NCBI RefSeq assembly: GCF_001279525.1
Contig: NZ_LGDY01000091.1
Span: 744,001 to 808,000, forward strand
DNA from: Nocardia sp. NRRL S-836
GTDB lineage: Bacteria; Actinomycetota; Actinomycetes; Mycobacteriales; Pseudonocardiaceae
Direction: 5' to 3'
Length of the DNA: 64,000 nucleotides
The notes under the pieces are model-generated. The model was not told the origin of the DNA. It saw only the letters and a list, made by a program, of their open reading frames with translations, and ran no database searches. The position numbers were made by a program, and so were the translations under genes. This document shows positions 16,436 to 24,229 of this stretch, one piece after another. The stretch's first letter is position 1; the number at the start of each line of letters is the position of its first letter.

Positions 16436-17017
16436 ATGACCACCACCCGCAACGCCAGCGGCACCCGCAAACCCAGCGGCACCCGCAAGCTCAGCGGCCG
16501 GGCCCGGAAGGCCGTCCTGCTGGTCCACGTCCTGTCGGCGGCGGCGTGGCTCGGCATCGACGTGGCGCTGGGGATCCTCATTGTCATCGCGGTGTCCACT
16601 GAGGACGTGACCACCGCGGGGATCGCGATCCAGGCCGTGGACATGTTCGCGATCTGGCCGATGTTCGGTGCCAGCCTCGTGTGCATGGTCTCCGGCGTGG
16701 TCCTGGGCGTGGGCAGCAAGTACGGCCTGGTGAGGTACTGGTGGGTGGCCGTCAAGCTGGTGCTGAACATCGGGATGTCGCTGCTGATCGCCTTCGCCCT
16801 GCGGCCGGGGGTCGAGGAGGCGGCACGCATCGGCGCGCGGATGCTGGCGGGCGACTCGGCGGCGGTGGTGCCGTCGGGGTTGCTGCACCCCGTCGTGGTG
16901 GCGCCGACGTTGTTGCTGTTCGCCTACGTGCTGTCGGTGTTCAAGCCGTGGGGGCGGATCCGGAAGCCGGCGGAGCCCGTCGGGCGGCAGCGCCGCGACC
17001 TGGTGGGTGCGGCCTGA
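16436..17017 (+). CDS. Integral membrane protein, four helices (DUF2269-like)
   Basis: A 193-residue membrane protein with a GAGGGAG Shine-Dalgarno 10 nt before its ATG. The first 25 residues are basic and polar with a repeated G-T-R-K motif. Four hydrophobic helices follow at about residues 28-52, 70-95, 103-120 and 150-165. The layout and the opening LLVHVLSAAAWLGIDVALG helix resemble the DUF2269 family of predicted membrane proteins, whose function is unknown. It is divergent from the 113-residue gene. Confidence 0.65.
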   Translation: MTTTRNASGTRKPSGTRKLSGRARKAVLLVHVLSAAAWLGIDVALGILIVIAVSTEDVTTAGIAIQAVDMFAIWPMFGASLVCMVSGVVLGVGSKYGLVRYWWVAVKLVLNIGMSLLIAFALRPGVEEAARIGARMLAGDSAAVVPSGLLHPVVVAPTLLLFAYVLSVFKPWGRIRKPAEPVGRQRRDLVGAA

Positions 17018-17087
17018 CGCAGCCAGTCCAGCACGCGTGCCGCGACCTCGTCAGGCCGGTCCCGCTGAAGGAAGTGACCGGGGCTGG
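17018..17087 (-). pseudogene. C-terminal remnant of an alpha/beta hydrolase beside the GNAT gene
   Basis: On the minus strand the peptide PGHFLQRDRPDEVAARVLDW is the typical last helix and catalytic-His loop (PGHF) of an epoxide-hydrolase-like enzyme. It has no start and overlaps the last codons of the GNAT gene in another frame. It seems to be the tail left by a deletion that also changed the C-terminus of the acetyltransferase. Confidence 0.5.
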
Positions 17088-17668
17088 GGGTCGGAGGTCA
17101 TCCAGAAGTCCACCCTCATCACGAAACGGCGCTTGGTCGGATGGGTGACCTGGACGAACCCGGCCTCCTCGAACACCTGGCGCGCGCCGACGTGCAGCTC
17201 GCCCCAGGTGACGTTCTGGCCGGGTGCGGCGGTCATCGGGTACGCCTCGACCGCGCGGGCGCCATGTGAACGTGCGTGCGCGACGGTCGCCGCCGCCAGC
17301 TCGTAGGTCAGGCCTTGGCGGCGGAAACCCTTGCGCACCACGAAACACGTCACGGCCCACACGCCGTCGTCGTCCCTGTCCTCGGAACGGCCCTTCCACG
17401 GGATGGGCATGTCGAGCAGCTTCGCGTAGTCGCAGCGCGGCTCGACGGCGACCCAGCCGGCCGGTTGACCGTCCACATAGGCCACCAGGCCGCTGCCCCG
17501 CGCGGACTGCTCGCAGTGAGCCGCGTAGCGCTCGTCGAGTGTCGAGTCGCGCCACAGCCAGCCCTTGACCTTGTACCGCTGGCAGTGGCACTTGCCGGGC
17601 TCGGAGCCGTCGAAGATCGCCTCGACGTCCTCCCACGGCACCTCGTCGGAAGGAACGATCCGGATCAC
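17051..17668 (-). CDS. GNAT-family N-acetyltransferase
   Basis: A 205-residue acetyl-CoA-dependent N-acyltransferase. Residues about 60-160 hold the GNAT core: the AYVDGQPAGWVAVEP strand pair and motif A, VTCFVVRKGFRRQGLTYEL, with the R-x-x-G-x-T/A pyrophosphate loop. A GKCHCQRY segment at about residue 25 is characteristic of an actinobacterial GNAT subgroup. The substrate is unknown. The last ~15 residues (Pro/Ser-rich) lie over a hydrolase remnant and may be a new C-terminus. GTG start. Confidence 0.82.
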   Translation of the reverse strand: MIRIVPSDEVPWEDVEAIFDGSEPGKCHCQRYKVKGWLWRDSTLDERYAAHCEQSARGSGLVAYVDGQPAGWVAVEPRCDYAKLLDMPIPWKGRSEDRDDDGVWAVTCFVVRKGFRRQGLTYELAAATVAHARSHGARAVEAYPMTAAPGQNVTWGELHVGARQVFEEAGFVQVTHPTKRRFVMRVDFWMTSDPQPRSLPSAGPA

Positions 17669-17677
17669 CCGACCACC

Positions 17678-18031
17678 CTAGAGCTGTTGCGTGAGGTTCA
17701 CCGGGTTTCCGTCCGGGTCGAGCACGTGCGCCACCCGCTGGCCCCACGGCATGTCGTTCGACGGCCCCTGCACCCGCCCGCCCGCGGCCTCGACCACCGG
17801 CAGCAGCGCGTCGACGTCGTCCACGCCGATGCTCAGGACCACACGTGGCGCCGTGGCCAGGTCGAGGTCTTGCGACACCAGTCCGAGCTCGGCGGCGCCG
17901 AGCTGCAGGGATTTGAAGAACACTTCGCCGTCCGCCGGGTAGCGGGCCACCTCGGTCGCGCCGAAGACCTGCTCGTAGAACGCCTCCAGTCGTGCGAGGT
18001 CCGGCGTCAGGATGATGGGCTGGATCGTCAT
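17678..18031 (-). CDS. VOC-family (glyoxalase/dioxygenase fold) protein
   Basis: A 117-residue single VOC protein made of two beta-alpha-beta-beta-beta modules. The first starts IILTPDLARLEAFYEQVFG and the second ends in HVLDPDGNPVNLTQQL. ATG 18031 has GAGGAG upstream. It begins 12 bp after the ECF sigma factor gene on the same strand, so the sigma gene and this gene form an operon. VOC proteins often isomerise, cleave or bind small electrophiles, for example in drug resistance; the substrate is unknown. Confidence 0.8.
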   Translation of the reverse strand: MTIQPIILTPDLARLEAFYEQVFGATEVARYPADGEVFFKSLQLGAAELGLVSQDLDLATAPRVVLSIGVDDVDALLPVVEAAGGRVQGPSNDMPWGQRVAHVLDPDGNPVNLTQQL

Positions 18032-18042
18032 GGTTGAGCTCC

Positions 18043-18987
18043 TCACTCTTCCACCGACATACGGGAGGACGCGCCGGAACTCATCGGTGCACCGAACAGC
18101 GGCAGGAGCTCGTCGACGTTGAGGTACGTGCACGCCCCCGTCACCAGGCCGTCGCGCACGTCGAGGAACACCAGCCCGAACGGCCGGTCCATCCCGGGCC
18201 TCATCTGCCAATACGCTGGCGACCCGTTGGCGCTCACCGGCACCAGCCACGCGCCTTCGCACGGCGATCCGGGTGCCTGCAGCACCGCGGCCATCGCTGC
18301 CCGGCCCCGCACCCACCAGCTGAACGGCGGCATCGACATCGTCGCGTCCTCGTGCAGCAACGCCACCAACGCGCGCATGTCGTGCCGGTCGAACGCCTCG
18401 CAGTACCGCCGGAGCAGCTCCTTCTGCGTCGGGTCCGCCGGGTTCAGCGCCTCACCGGGATCGGTGTGGCGCAACGTCGCTCGCGCCCGTTGCAGCGCGC
18501 TGTTGGCCGCCGCCACCGAGATGTCCAGCAACGTGGCCACCTCGGCCGCCTGCCACGCCAGCACGTCGCGCAGGATCAGCACCGCGCGCTGCCGTGCGGG
18601 CAGGTGCTGCAACGCCGCCACGAACGCCAGCCGGATCGTCTCCCTGCGGATCGCCTGGTCCTCGGGCAGCACCCTGTGGTCGGGCACCGGCTGCACGAAC
18701 ACCCGCTCCTGCAACGGCGCCCCGAGCTCCCCACCGGCGGGTCCCAGGTCCACGGCCAACGCACGCCGTTGAGCGGAACGCTGCATGTCGATGCAGATGT
18801 TCGTGGCGATCCGGTACAGCCAGGTGCGCAGCGACGCGCGCGAGGAGTCGAAGCTGTCGTACGCCTTCCACGCGCGCACGAGCGTCTCCTGCGCGGCGTC
18901 CTCGGCCTCGAACCCGGAGCCGAGCATGCGGTAGCAGTAGCCGGTCAGCTCGACGCGGAACGGCTCCAGCGTCTCGATCACGCGCAC
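18043..18987 (-). CDS. ECF sigma factor with C-terminal SnoaL-like domain
   Basis: A 314-residue sigma factor. Region 2 (about residues 5-75) contains YRMLGSGFEAEDAAQETLVRAWK and LRTWLYRIATNICID. Region 4 (about 125-180) contains QHLPARQRAVLILRDVLAWQAAEVATLLDISVAAANSALQRAR. Residues about 195-310 form a SnoaL/NTF2-like domain, as in ECF families of the SigG/SigJ kind that use this domain in place of a separate anti-sigma factor. GTG 18987 is chosen as the first start before the conserved region. It is co-transcribed with the VOC gene and divergent from the YbjQ-like operon, either of which may be a target. Confidence 0.88.
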   Translation of the reverse strand: MRVIETLEPFRVELTGYCYRMLGSGFEAEDAAQETLVRAWKAYDSFDSSRASLRTWLYRIATNICIDMQRSAQRRALAVDLGPAGGELGAPLQERVFVQPVPDHRVLPEDQAIRRETIRLAFVAALQHLPARQRAVLILRDVLAWQAAEVATLLDISVAAANSALQRARATLRHTDPGEALNPADPTQKELLRRYCEAFDRHDMRALVALLHEDATMSMPPFSWWVRGRAAMAAVLQAPGSPCEGAWLVPVSANGSPAYWQMRPGMDRPFGLVFLDVRDGLVTGACTYLNVDELLPLFGAPMSSGASSRMSVEE

Positions 18988-19083
18988 GACCCTACGCGGA
19001 CCGGCGAGTTTTCGGATGGTGATGGTGCGGAGCGGCCGGTGTGTTGATAATCGAGGCGAACACCGATCCGCACTGGGGGCAGG

Positions 19084-19485
19084 TTGCCGGACTGGGACGT
19101 CGAAGCGCTCGCTGCGAGCCTGAGGACGCACACGGCGGACCTCGCGCTGTACTCGGGCTTTCTGGTGAACACGGTTGCCGGCGCGTTGCCGCCGGAAATG
19201 GTCGTGGTGGAGCATCGGAAAGGCCTGTTCCGGCGCGGCACCGCGCCGGTGCTCGCCGTGAGCGTGCAGGTGGGGGACCGCCGGTTCACGCTCAGGAGGA
19301 AGTCCGTCGGCGCCGTCGTGCGCGCGCAGGTCGCGCATGTGTCACACGGCATCGTGCTCAGCACCTCCGACGTGGGCTTCGACGTCTGGTCGCGCGACCT
19401 GGCGGCGGCGCTGACCCGCTACGCCGCGCAGCACGCGGAGGCCGCGGAGCTGTTGCGCCGCATCACGCTGCCGGACCTGCCGTGA
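19084..19485 (+). CDS. Hypothetical protein, first gene of the YbjQ-like operon
   Basis: A 133-residue soluble protein whose TTG start follows GGGGCAGG. It is mixed alpha/beta: a helical first 30 residues, central strands (PVLAVSVQVGDRRFTLRRKSVGAVV), and a C-terminal amphipathic helix rich in Ala. Four-base overlap (GTGA) with the next gene makes co-translation certain. A possible -10 box (GATAAT) is at 19046-19051. I do not recognise the fold; its position suggests a partner or regulator of the two double-domain YbjQ-like proteins. Confidence 0.7.
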   Translation: MPDWDVEALAASLRTHTADLALYSGFLVNTVAGALPPEMVVVEHRKGLFRRGTAPVLAVSVQVGDRRFTLRRKSVGAVVRAQVAHVSHGIVLSTSDVGFDVWSRDLAAALTRYAAQHAEAAELLRRITLPDLP

Positions 19486-20294
19486 AGCTCAGCGCGGCCG
19501 ACCACCAGGCGCTGCGGTCGGCCGGCTTCACCGCGGTCGGCCGGGTCTTCGGCAACCACGTCCGCAGGGCCGCCGTCGGCAAGCTGGATTGCCGCATCAA
19601 GCCGGCCCCGGCGCGTCCGCAGGAGCGGGTGCTCGCTTCGGCGCTCGACGAAGCGCTGCACCGGCTCAGGAGCACGGCCCGCGGAGCGGACGGTGTCATC
19701 GGCATCCGGGTGACCGAGGAACAACTGTTCGGTCGTGTCACCGAGATCAGCGTCAGCGGTGTCGCCGTGCGCGCGTCCGGCGCCGTGCGGCCCGCGAAAC
19801 CCTTCCTCTCGGATCTGAGTGGCTGCGACTTCGCCAAACTGCTGCACAGCGGCTGGGTGCCGTGCGGGCTCGCGCTCGGCGTCGCCGCGGTAACGGCACA
19901 CAACCACGAGCTGCCGTTGTCGGTCGAGAACACCGTGCGGAGCCGTGAGCTCGGGTTGCACAGCGCGATGTTCGCGGCCGTGCAGCAACGTGCGCGCAAG
20001 CTGCTCGGCGAGGACTGTGCCCGGCTGGGCGGAGCGGGCCTGCTGCTGGGTCAGTCGACGGTCCGGATGCGAGAGCCGCATTGCTGGATGCGTCGGACGG
20101 GCCCGACTCGCGAAGTGCCGGATGGTTCGATGCCGGTGGACCCGACGCCGGCGCTCGGGCTGGGAGAAGTGGAGCTGCACGGACGTGATCTCTACGCCGA
20201 AACGATCCTCACGGGCACCGCGATCACCCCGTTCCGCCCGCCGCAGACCGCACCACTGATGATCATGCCGCTGAACCGAGGGGGAGCCGGATGA
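19482..20294 (+). CDS. YbjQ/UPF0145-like heavy-metal-binding domain protein (two domains)
   Basis: A 270-residue protein built of two related domains. Each has a conserved LSAAD or FLSDLSGCDFAKLL start, a GWVPCGLALGV strand, then a helix and a GVAVRASG or TGTAITPF closing strand, the pattern of YbjQ (UPF0145). YbjQ is a pentameric protein of uncertain role annotated as putative heavy-metal binding. The GTG at 19482 overlaps the previous stop, and its own end overlaps the next ATG by 4 bp. This copy is more diverged than the next one, with a single Cys pair in the second domain. Confidence 0.72.
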   Translation: MKLSAADHQALRSAGFTAVGRVFGNHVRRAAVGKLDCRIKPAPARPQERVLASALDEALHRLRSTARGADGVIGIRVTEEQLFGRVTEISVSGVAVRASGAVRPAKPFLSDLSGCDFAKLLHSGWVPCGLALGVAAVTAHNHELPLSVENTVRSRELGLHSAMFAAVQQRARKLLGEDCARLGGAGLLLGQSTVRMREPHCWMRRTGPTREVPDGSMPVDPTPALGLGEVELHGRDLYAETILTGTAITPFRPPQTAPLMIMPLNRGGAG

Positions 20295-21088
20295 GCGCGG
20301 AGCTGTCCGCGGAGGCGATGAAGAGACTCAGCGAGCTCCAGCCGGGCTCGCGGGGCATCTTCACGTCCGACCTGTCCGTCAACGAGTTCCTGCTGGTGCG
20401 GCAGGCGGGGTTCCGGCCGCTGGGGCTGGTGCTCGGGGTGTCGATCTACAACGTCGGTACCCAGTTCCGGCGGTGGAGCGCCAACCAGGAGCTGGAGGTG
20501 CTGTCGCAGGCGATGTACCACGCCCGCGAGCTCGCGATGTCCCGCATGCAGGCGGAAGCCGAGGTGCTCGGTGCGGACGGCATCGTCGGTGTTCGGCTCA
20601 AGGTCGAGCTCAAGGAGTGGGGCACCCACGTCGCCGAGTTCAGCGCCGTCGGCACCGCGGTGAAAGCGGAGGACGACGGGGACTGGCGCAACCACGCGGG
20701 CAAACCGTTCACGTCGGACCTGTCCGGGCAGGACTTCTGGACGTTGCTGCAGGCCGGGTACGCGCCGTGCGGCATGGTCATGGGCACGTGCGTCTACCAC
20801 GTCGCGCACCAGTCGCTGGGCGCGGCGGTGCGGACCCTGGGCCGGAATGCCGAGCTGCCGGCGTTCACCCAAGGCCTCTACTCGGCACGTGAACTCGCGA
20901 TGGAACGCATGCAGGCCGAGGCCGCCGCCCTGGAGGCGGAGGGCATCGTCGGGGTGCAACTGCTGCAGCACAACCACAGCTGGTCGGGGCACGTCACCGA
21001 GTTCTTCGCCATCGGCACCGCGGTGCGGCCGATCAGGGACGACCACACCATCCCGACCCCGCAGCTCGTGCTCGGCCTCGACTCGTGA
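20291..21088 (+). CDS. YbjQ/UPF0145-like protein (two domains)
   Basis: A 265-residue tandem of two YbjQ-like domains (about residues 20-128 and 138-250). Each opens with FTSDLS, runs through a long helix with YHARELAMSRMQAEAE or YSARELAMERMQAEAA, and ends in EFSAVGTAV or EFFAIGTAV. The second domain has a GTCVYHVAHQ segment whose Cys and His could bind metal. No signal peptide. It completes a three-gene operon with 4-bp overlaps. The close match of the two halves shows internal gene duplication. Role is uncertain. Confidence 0.78.
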   Translation: MSAELSAEAMKRLSELQPGSRGIFTSDLSVNEFLLVRQAGFRPLGLVLGVSIYNVGTQFRRWSANQELEVLSQAMYHARELAMSRMQAEAEVLGADGIVGVRLKVELKEWGTHVAEFSAVGTAVKAEDDGDWRNHAGKPFTSDLSGQDFWTLLQAGYAPCGMVMGTCVYHVAHQSLGAAVRTLGRNAELPAFTQGLYSARELAMERMQAEAAALEAEGIVGVQLLQHNHSWSGHVTEFFAIGTAVRPIRDDHTIPTPQLVLGLDS

Positions 21089-21124
21089 GCGATGAGTTTT
21101 CGTCGGCCGATCCGTACGTGGTGC

Positions 21125-21715
21125 ATGGACATCACGGAAGCGGTGGCCGCCGAACGGCGTGACCAGGCAGAACTGCTCGAAACCCTCACACAGCAGCAGT
21201 GGGACTCCTCGACGCTGTGCGCGGGCTGGCGGGTAAAGGAGGTCGTCGCGCACACGACGCTGCCCTACCGCAGCTCAACCGGACGCGTCCTGAAGGAGAT
21301 GCTCAAGGCCGGCTTCAGGTTCAACCGCGCCTCCGACCGCATGGCCAGGGAAGACGCCGGGCGGCTGTCCCCGCGCCAGCTCCTCGACACCCTCAAGGCC
21401 AACGTCGAGCACCCGTGGACGCCACCCGGCGGTGACCAGGTGGGGGCGTTGTCGCACGACGTCATCCACGGCCTGGACATCACGGTCGCGCTGGGGTTGG
21501 ACCGGAAGGTGCCGCTCGACCGGTTGCGGCTCGTGCTCGACGGGGTGAAACCCGGTCACGTCAGGTACTTCGGTGCGAACCTCAAGGGCAGGAAGCTGGT
21601 CGCGACCGATCTGGACTGGACGTTCGGCGAGGGCACGCCCGTGCACGACGAGGCCCAGAACCTGCTGCTGCTCGTCTGCGGCCGCAAGCTGCCCCACCCC
21701 GAGGAACGCCCTTAG
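21125..21715 (+). CDS. Maleylpyruvate isomerase/DinB-fold protein (mycothiol-dependent type)
   Basis: A 196-residue helical-bundle protein. The first 45 residues fit the mycothiol-dependent maleylpyruvate isomerase N-terminal family: a long helix, then CAGWRVKEVVAHTT with the first metal-binding His. A later SHDVIHGLDITVALG segment has the remaining His ligands. Such enzymes use mycothiol as a thiol cofactor in isomerisation or detoxification. ATG 21125 is preferred over 21092 because it starts at the family N-terminus. Its stop overlaps the convergent MarR stop by 4 bp. Confidence 0.78.
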   Translation: MDITEAVAAERRDQAELLETLTQQQWDSSTLCAGWRVKEVVAHTTLPYRSSTGRVLKEMLKAGFRFNRASDRMAREDAGRLSPRQLLDTLKANVEHPWTPPGGDQVGALSHDVIHGLDITVALGLDRKVPLDRLRLVLDGVKPGHVRYFGANLKGRKLVATDLDWTFGEGTPVHDEAQNLLLLVCGRKLPHPEERP

Positions 21716-22179
21716 TCGGTACCGGGCTTGAGGACTCGCGCGCGCACCCGTGCCGTCGCCTCGGTCGTCGAGGCGAGGAACCGGGCCACCACCTGCCGCT
21801 CCGCCGGGCTCAGCGCTCCCCACGTCGCCGCGAACTCGCGGGCCAGTGGCTGGAAGAACGTCGACGCCAGCGCCTCCGCGGCGGCGTGCACGCGCAGCTC
21901 CACGCGGCGGCGGTCGCCGGGGCTGCGGTCGCGGCTCACGTGGCCGGCGCGCTCCAGGCGGTCGAGCACGGAGGTGGTGGCGGACGCGCTGAGGTTCAGG
22001 GCGCGAGCGAGGGTGCCCGGTGTCATGGGGGAGCCGGAGGTCATGATCAGGTTCAGCGCCGTCATGTCGGTGGAGTGCAGTTCGTGGGCCGCGCTGAAGA
22101 TCTCCAGGAACTGGTTCGACTCCATCACCAGCGCCCGCACCAGCATGCTGAGTTCGTAGTCACTTGCATCGCTCACCAC
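21712..22179 (-). CDS. MarR-family transcriptional regulator
   Basis: A 155-residue winged-helix regulator. The DNA-binding part (about residues 35-105) reads MTALNLIMTSGSPMTPGTLARALNLSASATTSVLDRLERAGHVSRDRSPGDRRRVELRV, with the recognition helix and the basic wing typical of MarR. Terminal helices form the dimer interface. GTG start. It is divergent from an MMPL exporter, and the gap holds two tandem TTCG-N5-CGAA palindromes, so it probably represses itself and the exporter/glycosylase operon until a drug-like ligand binds. Confidence 0.9.
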   Translation of the reverse strand: MVSDASDYELSMLVRALVMESNQFLEIFSAAHELHSTDMTALNLIMTSGSPMTPGTLARALNLSASATTSVLDRLERAGHVSRDRSPGDRRRVELRVHAAAEALASTFFQPLAREFAATWGALSPAERQVVARFLASTTEATARVRARVLKPGTD

Positions 22180-22190
22180 GCCAGCATACT

Positions 22191-22221
22191 GTTTCGGTCA
22201 TCGAAACGTTCGGCGATCGAA
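22191..22221. promoter_or_regulatory. Two tandem MarR-type operator palindromes
   Basis: GTTTCG-N5-CGAAAC (22191-22207) and TTCG-N5-CGAA (22209-22221) lie 16 bp apart between the marR start (22179) and the exporter start (22232). Both share the core TTCG-N5-CGAA, as expected for adjacent dimer sites of one regulator. Confidence 0.65.
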
Positions 22222-22231
22222 GGAAATGCTC

Positions 22232-24214
22232 ATGAGGGTCCTCGCCGCGGTGCTTCTCGTCATGTGGCTGGCGGTGGGTGGGTTCACCGGGCCGTACGCG
22301 GGCAAACTGTCCGAGGTCGCGGAGAACGACAGCAGCGCGTTCCTGCCCAACTCGGCCGAGTCCACCCAGGTCGCCGAGCTGCAGAAGAAGTTCCAGCAGA
22401 CCAACGCCATCCCCGCGATCGTCGTGGTCGAACGGCAGGGCGGGCTGACGGCGGAGGACACGAGGTTCCTCGCCGAGCGCGGCAAGGGGTTCCAGGCCTC
22501 GCCGGTCATCCCGTCCCCCAACGACAGGGACGCCGCCCAGCTCGTCGTGCTGCTCGACCCGGCGAAGGACGTCAAGGACGGGGTCGCCGAGCTGCGGGAT
22601 GCGAAGCGGAGTGCGCCCGAGGGGTTGACGGTGCTGGTCACCGGGCCGGCCGCGCAGGTCGCCGACCTGGTCGAGGCCTTCGGCGGGATCGACGGGTTGC
22701 TGCTGCTCGTGGCGGGTGCGGTGGTCGCGTTGATCCTGCTCGTCGTCTACCGCAGCCCGCTGCTGCCGATCGTGGTGCTGCTGTCCGCGGTGTTCGCGCT
22801 CGGGCTGGCCAGCTTCGTCGTCTACCTGCTGGCCAAGAACGACGTGCTGGCGTTGAACGGCCAAAGCCAGGGCATCCTGTCGATCCTCGTCTTCGGCGCC
22901 GCCACGGACTACGCGCTGCTGCTCGTGTCGAGGTTCCGTGAGGAGTTGCGCGACGAGCAGAGCAGGTTCACGGCGATCCGCACGGCCTGGCGCGGCACCG
23001 TCGAACCCATCGCCGCCTCGGCCGGCACGGTGATCCTCGGCGTGCTGTGCCTGCTGTTCAGCGACCTCGACTCGAACAAGGGGCTCGGGCCGGTCGCGGC
23101 GATCGGCATCGGCGCGGCGCTGCTGACGGCGATGACGTTCCTGCCCGCCGTGCTCGCGCTCCTCGGGCGGGCGGCGTTCTGGCCGTTCGCGCCGAAGCTG
23201 GGCTCGCCGCACCCGGAGACCAGCGGGCTGTGGGGCCGCACTGCGGACCTGGTGCGCCGCAAGCCGCGGGCGATCTGGATCGTCACCGCGCTGGTGCTGC
23301 TGGCGGGGGCGGCGTTCCTGCCGCAGCTCAAGGCGTCCGGCACCGCGCAGTCCGACGTGTTCCTGACCGAGGTCGAGTCGGTCGCGGGCCAGGAGGTGCT
23401 GTCGCGGCACTTCCCCGGTGGCACGGGGTCGCCGACCGTCATCATCGCCGCCGAGAACAAGACCGCCGACGTCGTCGCGAAGTCCACTGTGGACGGCGTG
23501 GCGACCGTCCGGCCGAGCGGGACCGCCGACGGGCTCGTCCGGATCGAGGCGACGCTGAAGGACGCGCCGGACTCCGACGCGGCGGTGGCGACGGTCGAAC
23601 GCATCCGCGCGGCGGTGCACGGTGTCGCGGGCGCGGACGCGAAGGTCGGCGGGCAGACGGCGACGTTGCTGGACACCAGGACGACCTCGGAGCACGACCG
23701 GCTGCTGATCATCCCGATCGTGCTCGTGGTGATCTTCCTGGTGCTGGCGCTGCTGCTGCGGGCGGTCCTGGCGCCGCTGCTGCTGATCGCGACGGTGGTG
23801 CTGTCGTTCGCGGCCACCATGGGCGTGTCGGCGCTGGTGTTCAACCACGTCCTCGACTTCCCCGGCGCGGACCCGGTGGTGCCGCTGTTCGGGTTCGTGT
23901 TCCTGGTGGCGCTGGGCATCGACTACAACATCTTCCTGATGACCCGCGTCCGCGAGGAGACGCGCAGGCTCGGCACGGTCGACGGGACCATCAGGGGGCT
24001 CAGCCTGACCGGTGGCGTGATCACGTCGGCGGGTGTGGTGCTGGCGGCGACGTTCGCGGCGCTGGCGGTGCTGCCGATCCTGTTCCTCACCCAGATCGCG
24101 TTCATCGTGGCGTTCGGTGTCCTGCTCGACACGCTGCTGGTGCGGTCGTTGCTGGTGCCCGCGCTGTCGGTGGACATCGGCGGCCGGATCTGGTGGCCCT
24201 CGAAGCTGCGGTAG
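22232..24214 (+). CDS. MMPL/RND-family exporter
   Basis: A 660-residue inner-membrane transporter with two similar halves. Each half has one helix, an extracytoplasmic domain of about 130-150 residues, then five to six helices. The proton-relay motifs are GAATDYALLLVSR (near residue 230) and ALGIDYNIFLMTR (near 565). The family exports lipids or drugs using the proton gradient. ATG 22232 has GAAGGA at the right distance; ATG 22226 lies too close. It is divergent from marR and is followed after 15 bp by an AlkZ-like gene, which suggests export of a DNA-reactive compound. Confidence 0.88.
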   Translation: MRVLAAVLLVMWLAVGGFTGPYAGKLSEVAENDSSAFLPNSAESTQVAELQKKFQQTNAIPAIVVVERQGGLTAEDTRFLAERGKGFQASPVIPSPNDRDAAQLVVLLDPAKDVKDGVAELRDAKRSAPEGLTVLVTGPAAQVADLVEAFGGIDGLLLLVAGAVVALILLVVYRSPLLPIVVLLSAVFALGLASFVVYLLAKNDVLALNGQSQGILSILVFGAATDYALLLVSRFREELRDEQSRFTAIRTAWRGTVEPIAASAGTVILGVLCLLFSDLDSNKGLGPVAAIGIGAALLTAMTFLPAVLALLGRAAFWPFAPKLGSPHPETSGLWGRTADLVRRKPRAIWIVTALVLLAGAAFLPQLKASGTAQSDVFLTEVESVAGQEVLSRHFPGGTGSPTVIIAAENKTADVVAKSTVDGVATVRPSGTADGLVRIEATLKDAPDSDAAVATVERIRAAVHGVAGADAKVGGQTATLLDTRTTSEHDRLLIIPIVLVVIFLVLALLLRAVLAPLLLIATVVLSFAATMGVSALVFNHVLDFPGADPVVPLFGFVFLVALGIDYNIFLMTRVREETRRLGTVDGTIRGLSLTGGVITSAGVVLAATFAALAVLPILFLTQIAFIVAFGVLLDTLLVRSLLVPALSVDIGGRIWWPSKLR

Positions 24215-24229
24215 GTGAGGATCACCGGC

